A stretch of DNA of 64,000 bases from Desulfotruncus arcticus DSM 17038. GTDB taxonomy: Bacteria > Bacillota > Desulfotomaculia > Desulfotomaculales > Desulfallaceae. The DNA lies in the NCBI RefSeq assembly GCF_900113335.1, contig NZ_FOOX01000006.1, positions 62,001 to 126,000 on the forward strand. The letters are read 5' to 3'. The notes beneath the pieces are model-generated. The model was not told where the DNA came from, ran no database searches, and was given only the letters and a program-made list of their open reading frames with translations. Shown here one piece after another: positions 57,034 to 64,000 of this stretch (the stretch's first letter is position 1; each line of letters starts with the position of its first letter). The translations under genes were made by a program, and so were the position numbers.

Positions 57034-57747
57034 TTAACTTCCTTCACATTTAGTTGCCGGCCTGATAATAAAAAACTTCTTTTTAAATCGTGTCAACACC
57101 TGGTAAAAGGACCTGCCCAGCATTAATGAAAAAACAATATTTCCCGCCGCGTGCAAGGTATCAAAGGCAAAACTGGCCATGTAGGTGCCGATAAAGGTTG
57201 TTAGCGTTAAGGGGTAGACAAAACCCAACCAGTGCCAGATATTCATAATCCAACCGAATAAATAGCCCCAGCACCCACACAGCAGCAAAAAAGGAACCAT
57301 TTTAAACTCCACCTGTTTTCTTCCCAGAAGTCCCGCCGACATGCCGCACAGTCCCCAGCAGAACATCTGCCAGGGAGTCCAGGGACCCTGCCCCAGAAAA
57401 AAATTGGACACCAGAGCGGCAACAGCGCCCACCATGAATCCGGTCCGGGCACCAAAAACATAACCGGTAATCATCACCATAAAGGTGGTGGGCTGGACAC
57501 TCATAATGACAGCAAAGGGAACCCGGGAAACAGCGGCCAGAGAAGCCATGGTTGCTATCAGGGCAATTTCCTTGGCTGTGGCCGCGGTATGATCAAAACG
57601 CCAAAAAAAAGCCAGGAGGGACAGCCCCACCACAAGTGCCGAAAGCAGGGCCCAGTTGACGTTATACAACGGATTTTCCGGAATGATACTCAGCAGCAGC
57701 AACAGAGCCGTTAATATTAATATAGCTGTAAAAAACAGCCTTTTCAT
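57034..57747 (-). CDS. ECF transporter substrate-binding (S) component, CbrT-like
   Basis: The 237-residue membrane protein has about seven membrane segments and the S-component feature of small residues in helix 1 (KEIALIATMASLAAVSRVPF). Long loops (WTPWQMFCWGLCGMSAGLLG, GYLFGWIMNIWHWLGFVYPL) resemble CbrT, the vitamin B12 S component. It is third in the operon behind EcfA and EcfT genes and under the cobalamin riboswitch at 60517, which supports cobalamin as substrate. A folate or other vitamin ECF remains possible. Confidence 0.75.
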   Translation of the reverse strand: MKRLFFTAILILTALLLLLSIIPENPLYNVNWALLSALVVGLSLLAFFWRFDHTAATAKEIALIATMASLAAVSRVPFAVIMSVQPTTFMVMITGYVFGARTGFMVGAVAALVSNFFLGQGPWTPWQMFCWGLCGMSAGLLGRKQVEFKMVPFLLLCGCWGYLFGWIMNIWHWLGFVYPLTLTTFIGTYMASFAFDTLHAAGNIVFSLMLGRSFYQVLTRFKKKFFIIRPATKCEGS

Positions 57748-57819
57748 TTAATCACCCGCTCTTAAATATTCAGCAGCAGCGCCGGCGTTGGAACTCCCTT
57801 AGCTGGCAATGGCCTTGTT

Positions 57820-59478
57820 TTATTCCCCCCGCGTCAGCTGATGCAGGATCTCACGGCCCTGTTCCAGGGTTACCACCCCGTCAACAATATTGTTGAACAA
57901 CTTGCTGATCTGGGGTGAATAAAAAGTGGAGCCCGACAGCATTTCGTATTTGCCGCCCCTGGCAATAACGGTTCCCTCAGCCATCAGCACGATATCCCGG
58001 GCATACTCGGCGGCAAACTCCACGTCGTGGGTTACAACCACAATAGCCGTACCCCGGGCCTGCAATTCTTTCAGAATGTTCCCCAACTCGGCCTTCAGCC
58101 GGTAATCCAGCCCACGGGTGGGCTCGTCCAGGAGCAGCACTGCGGGCCCGGCCACCAGCACCGAGGCCAGGGCCACCCGCTGGCGCTCACCGGCGCTTAA
58201 ATCCCGGGGATTTACCTTGCCATATTGCTCCAGAGCCAGCCGGGCTAAAATTGTTTGGCTTATTCCGTTATCCGGCAAGCCCATATTTTTCAGGGTAAAA
58301 GACAATTCTTCCCGCACCGTGGGCAAACAAAGATAATCATTGGGGTCCTGGGACAGATAGCCCACGATGGGAGCAAGCTCCTCCACCGACAGCTTTTTGG
58401 TATCTCTGCCGGTAACGGTTACCCGCCCCCGGCCGGGCTTTAAAAGTCCGATGATATGTTTGATCAAGGTAGTTTTACCGGCCGCGTTGGCCCCCATAAT
58501 TACCGTAAAATCCCCCGGGTAAATTTCCAGATTGACCTTTTTTAACGCTTCTGTCCCGTTTTGATAAGTAAACCACAGGTTCTGGATATCCACGACACCC
58601 TGGGCGCCGGATGCAGTTGGCTTAACCTCCCGGTCCGGTTTTTTTAAATCGGACCGGAAGGAATATGATTGTATAATTTTCCGCCCCTGTTTCACGGTCA
58701 GCGGCACCTCCGGGCAGCCCGCCCCGGCAAACAAGCCGGCCAGCGGGGGCACAAAGGGGGAATGATTGTCTACCGCCCACCCGGCTACAGCTCCGGGGCT
58801 GCCGTCCTGGATAACGCGCCCGTCTTCCATTACCAGCACCCTGTCGGCCAAGTGAAAACATCTTTCCAGGCGCTGTTCAACCAGAATAACGGTAAGGCCG
58901 TTTTCCTCGTTCAACCTCCTGACCATGGTGAGTATTTCTTCCCCGGCCACGGGGTCCAATTGTGAGGTAGGCTCGTCCAAGATTAAAATACCGGGCTGCA
59001 TCGCCAATACGGAAGCCAGGACCACCTTTTGCTTCTGCCCCCCCGACAGCTCAGGAATAAAGCTCTGCAGGCAGCCGGACAAAGCCAGGGCGCTGGTAAC
59101 CTCCATCACCCGCCGTTTCATCAGGCCGCTTGCCAGGCCCAGGTTTTCCAAACCAAAGGCCACCTCTTGCTCCACGCCGGTCATTACCAACTGGCTTTCC
59201 GGGTCCTGGAAAACCATTCCCACCTGCTGAACCAAACTGCGCCGGTCTATCCGGCCTGTTTCCCGTCCGTGGATATAAACCTGTCCCTCGTAAGTACCTC
59301 CGTAAAATTCGGGTACCAAAGCGGCTACGGCCCTGATTAATGTCGACTTGCCGCAGCCGGAACCGCCCACCAGCAGAACGAACTCCCCCTCCGGAATCTC
59401 CAGGTTAATGTTGTTCAGGGCCGGTTTTTCCCCGTCGGGGTATCGGTAAGTCAAATCTTTGATCGCAACAGCGGCCAT
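57820..59478 (-). CDS. Fused double EcfA ATPase of the ECF transporter
   Basis: The 552-residue protein joins two ABC ATPase domains: first with VGGSGCGKST, ELSGGQKQKVVLASVLAMQP, ILILDEPTSQLDP; second with MGANAAGKTT, LSAGERQRVALASVLVAGPA, VLLLDEPTRGLD. Fused EcfA1-EcfA2 is common in B12-type ECF systems. ATG 59478 is preferred (GGTGGGAAA upstream) over 59490. It overlaps the EcfT gene by 28 bp and is followed by the S component 72 bp later. Confidence 0.9.
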   Translation of the reverse strand: MAAVAIKDLTYRYPDGEKPALNNINLEIPEGEFVLLVGGSGCGKSTLIRAVAALVPEFYGGTYEGQVYIHGRETGRIDRRSLVQQVGMVFQDPESQLVMTGVEQEVAFGLENLGLASGLMKRRVMEVTSALALSGCLQSFIPELSGGQKQKVVLASVLAMQPGILILDEPTSQLDPVAGEEILTMVRRLNEENGLTVILVEQRLERCFHLADRVLVMEDGRVIQDGSPGAVAGWAVDNHSPFVPPLAGLFAGAGCPEVPLTVKQGRKIIQSYSFRSDLKKPDREVKPTASGAQGVVDIQNLWFTYQNGTEALKKVNLEIYPGDFTVIMGANAAGKTTLIKHIIGLLKPGRGRVTVTGRDTKKLSVEELAPIVGYLSQDPNDYLCLPTVREELSFTLKNMGLPDNGISQTILARLALEQYGKVNPRDLSAGERQRVALASVLVAGPAVLLLDEPTRGLDYRLKAELGNILKELQARGTAIVVVTHDVEFAAEYARDIVLMAEGTVIARGGKYEMLSGSTFYSPQISKLFNNIVDGVVTLEQGREILHQLTRGE

Positions 59479-60365
59479 TTTTCCCACCACCAGTTCAAAA
59501 TTATCGGCACCGCCAGCACCAGTACGATAATTGGCACCATCACCATTTGGTCAAGCTTGATCGATTCCAGCCGGGGATAAAAAATATAGGCGGACCAGCC
59601 CTTCAGGGCCGCCCAAATTCCCGCCGCCAGGGCTAGAACGGTGGGGATGAGCACCAGCCAGTCCCGGGGCCGCCAGTAATCGCGGAAATAGAAAGACCTT
59701 TTCCCGCTCCCGTATCCCTTGGCCTGCATAGATTCCGCCATTTGAATGGAGCGTTCCAGGGAAGAAAGCAGAAGTATATTAATCACGGGCAGGCGGCTTT
59801 TTAAACGCTGCCGGCGGGTACCGTGATCCAGCTTTACCCCGCGGCAGCGCTGCACCTCAGCTATCCTGCGCACATCCTTCACCAGCAGGGGAAACAGCCG
59901 GGTGGCAAGGATGATGGCCAGTACGGATTTGCCGCTGAATTTATTTAATAGCTTTAATACTTTATCCGGGTGCACAGCATAGGTGTAAAAGCAAAAAGCG
60001 CTGATAATGACCAGCAGGCGGATTCCCATGGCGCCGCTGAAACATATCGCTTCTAAAGTAATTTTAATAGTACCCAGCAAAGGTACCCTAGGGCCGGTAA
60101 ACAGCACCGTTGACCCGGCCTGTACAAAAACGGCGTTGACCAGCATCAGCATGACCAGCAAGCCCATGCTTAACAGCAGGTAGGGCTTCCATTCCCACAG
60201 GTTGCCGGAAGCGATAATTACGCCGCCCAGGACCAAAAACAAGCCCAGTAGATAGAAAGGATGAGCAAAGATTAAAGACAGCAAAACCACCACAAAAATA
60301 TAAGCCACAGCAGTAAAGGGGTGGAGTTTATAAATAAAGTTGTCCTTTTCCCGGTAAGCGAGCAT
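59451..60365 (-). CDS. EcfT transmembrane coupling protein
   Basis: The 304-residue protein has about six membrane segments and the two coupling motifs with Arg-Gly cores, AEVQRCRGVKLDHGTRR and SMQAKGYGSGKRSFYF, that bind EcfA. ATG 60365 follows GGAAAGGATGATC and starts the clear family sequence MLAYREKDNFIYKLHPFT; a 37-codon upstream extension is ruled out. First gene downstream of the cobalamin riboswitch. Confidence 0.9.
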   Translation of the reverse strand: MLAYREKDNFIYKLHPFTAVAYIFVVVLLSLIFAHPFYLLGLFLVLGGVIIASGNLWEWKPYLLLSMGLLVMLMLVNAVFVQAGSTVLFTGPRVPLLGTIKITLEAICFSGAMGIRLLVIISAFCFYTYAVHPDKVLKLLNKFSGKSVLAIILATRLFPLLVKDVRRIAEVQRCRGVKLDHGTRRQRLKSRLPVINILLLSSLERSIQMAESMQAKGYGSGKRSFYFRDYWRPRDWLVLIPTVLALAAGIWAALKGWSAYIFYPRLESIKLDQMVMVPIIVLVLAVPIILNWWWEKWPLLRSKI

Positions 60366-60514
60366 GCTTTGATCATCCTTTCCCGGCCTAACCGAATACG
60401 GCAGCTGTGGCCGTATCCAGGCCAACGTCACCACCGGCCGCGCGGGCAACCTGCCGCCGGTAAGCCAACAGGCCACCGCCCAAGTATTGCCATTAGTCCT
60501 TCAAACTAGTTAAT

Positions 60515-60547
60515 AAAAATCCCGGCCTGAGACAGACCGGGATTTTT
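60515..60547 (-). terminator. Terminator of the cobalamin riboswitch
   Basis: ATCCCGG-loop-CCGGGAT followed by TTTTTATTAA on the minus strand. It follows the aptamer at 60610-60861, as expected for a transcription-terminating switch, and precedes EcfT. Confidence 0.85.
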
Positions 60548-60609
60548 GCAACAGAGGTAAAAAGCGTAAAAAAACCACCTTCCTCTCGCCCGTAGGTACG
60601 GCTGTCCCT

Positions 60610-60861
60610 TTTCAACAGGCAGGTCTTCTGACTCAGGCTCATCGAGGTTTCACGCCTTCCCATCCGGCCCGGCACTCAAAAATATTTAAAAACGGCAAAA
60701 TTAATTGCTTTTAAATAAATACGATTGAGTTCAGGGCAAACGAACAGTGACCTATTGTGCCACCTCTCCCCAACACAGCGACGGGGATCGCGCCGGACTT
60801 GCACCGGCTTCCCTTTTAAGCCTTCACCTTCCGGTAAAAGCACCTGTTGCCTTTGTTTTTA
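60610..60861 (-). promoter_or_regulatory. Cobalamin riboswitch aptamer
   Basis: On the minus strand: the B12 box AGCCTGAGTCAGAAGACCTG, the P3/J region GGGAAGCCGGTGCAAGTCCG and GGCACAATAGGTCAC, with the cobalamin-specific GGTGCTTTTACCGGAAGG stem at the 5' end. All the conserved AdoCbl aptamer blocks are present. It would switch off the ECF operon when B12 is plentiful. The stretch 60862-61201 holds no gene. Confidence 0.96.
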
Positions 60862-61042
60862 GTTGTAAAGAAAATAGCATAATTACGTCGTACTGTCAAC
60901 ATGGCCTAATTTTCATTACACTGAAAACGGCTCCATCCCAAGAACCGCCTTCAGATCTGCCGACGTGACTTGATACCATATAGCCCTGGCGTTGCACACG
61001 GAAAATTTAAAAAATCCGGAAAACTTTTTTTCACCGGAACAG

Positions 61043-61078
61043 CAAAGGCACTATCCCCCGGCGGGGATAGTGCCTTTG
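61043..61078 (-). terminator. Terminator after the SLH surface protein gene
   Basis: CAAAGGCACTATCCCC/GGGGATAGTGCCTTTG, a 16-bp perfect stem with a short loop. No strong T-run is visible on the minus strand (TTTGCTGTT), so it may partly act by structure alone. Confidence 0.7.
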
Positions 61079-61201
61079 TGTTCCGGTTGGTGTTTGTCTG
61101 TCCGGCGCCTATGATTATAGATGCTTCATTAATTATTGATATTACTGATATTATTGATGCTTTTTTATGGCATCACCCTTGATACTTACTCTAAGCTCAA
61201 T

Positions 61202-64000
61202 CTACTGCTGCAGTATTCCGTACAGCCTGTACAGCATCACCGCGGCCTGGGCCCGGTTGGTATTGTCGGCGGGGGTGAAGCGGCCGTCGCCCACCCCGGT
61301 GATGATTCCTTCCTGCGCCGCCAGCGCCGCACCATCTTGCGCCCAGGCGGCGATCCGGTCCCGGTCTTTAAAGCCGGCCAGGTCTTCCGCCCGGCCGCCG
61401 GCATGGCCTTTTTGCTCCAGCACTCTGGCGATGATGACGGCCATTTCTTCCCGGCTGATGCTGTTTCCGGGGTTGAACCGGTCTTGGCTGACTCCGCCCA
61501 CCAGTCCGCCGGCGTAGGCCGCCGCTACGGCATCGTGGTACCAGCTGTCTTGGGATACGTCTTTAAAGGGCAGGTCGGTGTTTTGCGGCGCTTTTTGATC
61601 GAGCACTCTGGTGATTAGGGAGGCGAATTCGGCCCGGGTGACGTCGGCCCCGGGGTCGAAGATGCCGTTCCCTTTGCCGCTGATGATGCCCTGGCCCGCC
61701 AGTGCTTCAATGGCTTCCCGGGCCCAGGCATAATTTTCCAAGTCTGTAAATTGATTTTGTATTTCCACGGTTTTTTCAGTTTCTTTGGCAAAGTATTTGC
61801 TAAAATGCCCGGTTCGGAATGTTACTCTGCCGCTAATGGAGTCGTAGGTCCCGCCCATTGGTTCCAGGCTACCGTCGGCTTTGATCCGGTAGACGGTTAC
61901 GGCGGTCGGGGTGCCCGGGTAGGGCAGGCTCACTTCCAGCGGTGCGCTGAAGGCGATGATGGCTTCTCCCGCCGCGGCGGCGTTCAGGTCTACTACGATG
62001 CTGCCCGGAGGCACCGCCGGGTTGTTCAGGTCGGCCGGGTCCACCAGGGCGGCGCTCAGGGTTATGTCTTTGTCTTGGCTTGCCTGGCCGAAGGCGCCCG
62101 GGGGCAGGTTGAAGGTTGCCTCCGGAGTGTTTATGGCCAGGCTGTCCGCTCCTCCGGCGGCCACTTCGTCCATTGTCCCGGCGGGCAGGGTAACCTGTAC
62201 GGCTTTCTCGCCCTGGCCGGGTATGGTTATGACGGCCTGACGGGCCAGTTTAAGATCCTGGCCGAGGTCCATTTGACCAAGCTTTTCTTCCAGGCCGGCC
62301 ACGGTTTGGACGGCATAGCCGGCCAGTTCTCCGGCCTGGCCGGGGTCCAGGGCTGCTTGCAGTTCCACGTCTTGCATGGTCAGCCGGTCGGCGCCGAGGG
62401 TTTCCTGCACCAGGCACCGGGCGGCCTGACGGGCCAGGCTGAGCACGCTGTTTTGCACGGCGGCGGCATCCTGATCTTGCAGGGAGGCCAGTATTGGGGC
62501 GGCGTCGTCCAGCAGTCCGTCAACTGTTTCTTGCAGGCCGGCTTTATCGCTGATGCGATCCAGTATTCCGGCGACGGCTTCGATAGTTTCTACCGCCGCC
62601 CGGGCCAGAGTTGCTTTGCTTTCCGCGCCGCTTATCTGCGGGGCCAGCCCGGCCAGTACGCCGGTTATCTGCAGGCAGGAGCCGGCAAAGGTGGCGGCAG
62701 CCTGATCGCCGGTGATACGGCCGGCGGCCTGGTCCAGCAAACCGGTGACGGCGGCGGTGTTGTCCAGCAGAGCGGCGGCGTCGGCCGCGGTCTGCACTTT
62801 CGCCAGGCTGTTGGCCAGGCTAATGGCGGCGGCTTTTACGGTTTCAGCCACCAGGTTTCCGTCCGCTTCCGGATTGTCCAGTACTTCTTTGATTATTCGG
62901 GCGGCGTCGGCCGGATCTTCAGGTACCGGAACGACCGTTTCTATGCTTTCTCCGGTAACCTTTACCCGCACCTTTTCAGTTCTGGACATTAGGGGGAAGT
63001 AGCAGCCTCCGCTGCTGGCGTCTTTGTCCAGTTTAACAGCATATACTTCAAAAGTGCCGGGGTTTTTCATGGTGATTTCCACTTCACCGTTGGCGCCGGT
63101 GGTATATTCCTCACTTCCCACGTATACGGCGGCTTCCTCCATGGGCTCCTTGCGGCTGGTGTTACTCATGCTCATGCCACCGTTGCTCCGGCCGAAGACT
63201 TTCACTTTGAGCTGTTCCCCGGTTTTGAGACTGGTGGGAGTTACCTCCATGGAGCCGAAATAGGAGTTGACGTCGCCGTAGTACCATTCGATTTTGTCCC
63301 CATCCCTCACGGGCCACACGCCCACGCCCTCGTTGATTAGCTTGTTGTTGACCCGGACCAGCCAGCCGCAGGTGGGGTGCCCGGACTCAAAGTCGAATTC
63401 TTCTTCCCCGGCCATCCGGGCCACGTAGTTATCCTGGTAGCCCACGGAGTTGTCCCGGATGCCGTTTTGGTTCCAGGCCATCACGGTGGCCAGCAGCACG
63501 GTGGCCCGGTCGTTCACGTACTCCACCCCGTCGGGACCGGTAAAACGGTACTTGCCTTCTTCACCCTTGTAGTCCTCGGGGTTGAAAGTGACGTAGCCGT
63601 CCATGATCGTATCCCGGTAGCCTTCGATACGCATTTTTACTGTGATGCTGCTACCTACGGGATCCGTTCCGGGGTTGCTGCCGCCGGAACCGCTCACCGT
63701 TATTTTCACGGGTACCGGCCGGATCAGGCTGCCGGTGGTGGGTTCACAGGTCACACTGAAACTACCCTGGTTTCCGGGGGTAAAGCTGGTCTGCCCCGCA
63801 CTGTCCGTGGTTTTAATCTCACTGTTGAAGACCACGGGCTGGCCGGGCACCGGTGAGGCGGAAGTGCCATCCAGTTTCTCCAGAGTAACGGTAAACTGTG
63901 CCCCAACCGCTATACTGGCCGGGGTAACGGTCAGCCGGGTGATGGTGGGGTCCCAGATCAGGTCATCCACCAGCACAATCTCATCCCCGTCATGGAGCCT
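61202..64000 (-). CDS. SLH surface protein with transcobalamin-like DUF4430 domain (5' end beyond window)
   Basis: The gene is open at the right edge: RLHDGDEIVLVDDL continues into view, so the first part is missing. After Ig-like strands, a DUF4430 segment is seen (VLLATVMAWNQNGI ... GHPTCGWLVRVNNKLINEGV, GVWPVRDGDKIEWYYGD). A helical Ala-rich stretch of about 250 residues, a ZU5-like/beta region, and three SLH repeats close the protein (AREAIEALAGQGIISGKGNG, FKDVSQDSWYHDAVAAAYAG, RIAAWAQDGAALAAQEGIIT). SLH repeats anchor to the cell wall. DUF4430 is the transcobalamin-like C-terminal fold, and the riboswitch-controlled ECF transporter is next door, so cobalamin capture at the surface is a reasonable inference. 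Possibly secreted via a signal peptide outside the window. Confidence 0.85.
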   Translation of the reverse strand, partial: RLHDGDEIVLVDDLIWDPTITRLTVTPASIAVGAQFTVTLEKLDGTSASPVPGQPVVFNSEIKTTDSAGQTSFTPGNQGSFSVTCEPTTGSLIRPVPVKITVSGSGGSNPGTDPVGSSITVKMRIEGYRDTIMDGYVTFNPEDYKGEEGKYRFTGPDGVEYVNDRATVLLATVMAWNQNGIRDNSVGYQDNYVARMAGEEEFDFESGHPTCGWLVRVNNKLINEGVGVWPVRDGDKIEWYYGDVNSYFGSMEVTPTSLKTGEQLKVKVFGRSNGGMSMSNTSRKEPMEEAAVYVGSEEYTTGANGEVEITMKNPGTFEVYAVKLDKDASSGGCYFPLMSRTEKVRVKVTGESIETVVPVPEDPADAARIIKEVLDNPEADGNLVAETVKAAAISLANSLAKVQTAADAAALLDNTAAVTGLLDQAAGRITGDQAAATFAGSCLQITGVLAGLAPQISGAESKATLARAAVETIEAVAGILDRISDKAGLQETVDGLLDDAAPILASLQDQDAAAVQNSVLSLARQAARCLVQETLGADRLTMQDVELQAALDPGQAGELAGYAVQTVAGLEEKLGQMDLGQDLKLARQAVITIPGQGEKAVQVTLPAGTMDEVAAGGADSLAINTPEATFNLPPGAFGQASQDKDITLSAALVDPADLNNPAVPPGSIVVDLNAAAAGEAIIAFSAPLEVSLPYPGTPTAVTVYRIKADGSLEPMGGTYDSISGRVTFRTGHFSKYFAKETEKTVEIQNQFTDLENYAWAREAIEALAGQGIISGKGNGIFDPGADVTRAEFASLITRVLDQKAPQNTDLPFKDVSQDSWYHDAVAAAYAGGLVGGVSQDRFNPGNSISREEMAVIIARVLEQKGHAGGRAEDLAGFKDRDRIAAWAQDGAALAAQEGIITGVGDGRFTPADNTNRAQAAVMLYRLYGILQQ

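Noticed and set aside
60970..61182. Plus-strand frame of 70 codons between the riboswitch and the SLH gene
   Set aside because: No ribosome site, no family match, and a 16-bp perfect terminator stem lies inside.
61751..62992. Long plus-strand frame of 413 codons, opposite the SLH gene
   Set aside because: It is antisense to a GC-rich, Ala/Gly-rich gene whose third positions make all frames open. Low-complexity composition (Gly, Gln, Val, His) and no ribosome site.
1..64000. CRISPR arrays, prophage or integrative element
   Set aside because: I saw no array of regularly spaced repeats, no integrase, portal, capsid or conjugation genes. Only short remnants (HNH, KilA-N) and transposase-free repeat units are present.

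Overview
The window looks like a chromosomal segment of a spore-forming, anaerobic, sulfate-reducer-type Firmicute of the Desulfotomaculum/Pelotomaculum kind. This is inferred from gene content, with no database search: the sepF-proC-yggT-ylmH-divIVA-ileS cell-division/translation order with a T-box before ileS, DUF3231 spore-associated proteins, ferredoxin, split FeoB, CbiMN, a cobalamin-riboswitch ECF transporter, SLH surface protein and a TauE-type anion transporter. Most genes lie on the minus strand. GC is moderate to high in housekeeping and VWA genes and clearly lower at about 0.3-2.5 kb and 9.5-13 kb.

Layout. 0-1.6 kb is a small gene graveyard: the tail of a second RlmD-type methyltransferase, an N-truncated HNH endonuclease and a KilA-N-type fragment, around one intact P-loop kinase. 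1.6-5.9 kb holds CvfB-like, RlmD, and a TetR/Acg-nitroreductase pair with a clear operator. 6.0-9.3 kb is a plus-strand set with a His-rich protein, a 2x[4Fe-4S] ferredoxin, and a histidine kinase with a His-rich N-terminus plus its OmpR-type regulator, suggesting metal sensing. 9.5-16.5 kb is the most unusual part: three DUF2292/YezD-like mini-proteins, a stand-alone receiver, a possible crystallin-fold protein, several tiny membrane proteins and a TauE transporter. They are tied together by four copies of one leader element placed just after sigma-A promoters. An NtrB-like kinase without a neighbouring regulator follows.

16.7-20.6 kb has an aminotransferase and a MocR regulator with a palindromic operator, then a DUF3231 gene broken by one in-frame TAG. 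20.8-34.1 kb is an eight-gene MoxR/DUF58/VWA operon that also encodes an ABC-2 transporter, interrupted by an IS200/IS605-like palindromic element. 34.3-36.5 kb has two DUF3231 genes, a membrane protein and three tRNAs (Trp, Gly, Leu). 36.6-45 kb is the ileS-divIVA-ylmH-yggT-proC-sepF-yggS-HlyD block, and 45-49.6 kb is PhoPR-like, PgeF and a beta-CASP nuclease.

50-53.6 kb is iron uptake (DtxR-family regulator, split FeoB, FeoA with a 22-bp palindrome). 53.7-55.4 kb is CbiM-CbiN-DUF3842 behind a long structured leader. 55.6-56.9 kb has a truncated CMD/AhpD fragment, a zinc-wHTH protein and MgtC. 57-60.9 kb is a cobalamin-riboswitch-controlled ECF transporter (CbrT-like S component, fused EcfA, EcfT). 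The last gene, open at the right edge, is an SLH surface protein with a transcobalamin-like DUF4430 domain, plausibly the capture partner of that transporter.

Three short dispersed repeat families (one nested inside another at 50.2 kb) lie between genes. No CRISPR array, prophage or intact transposase gene was seen.
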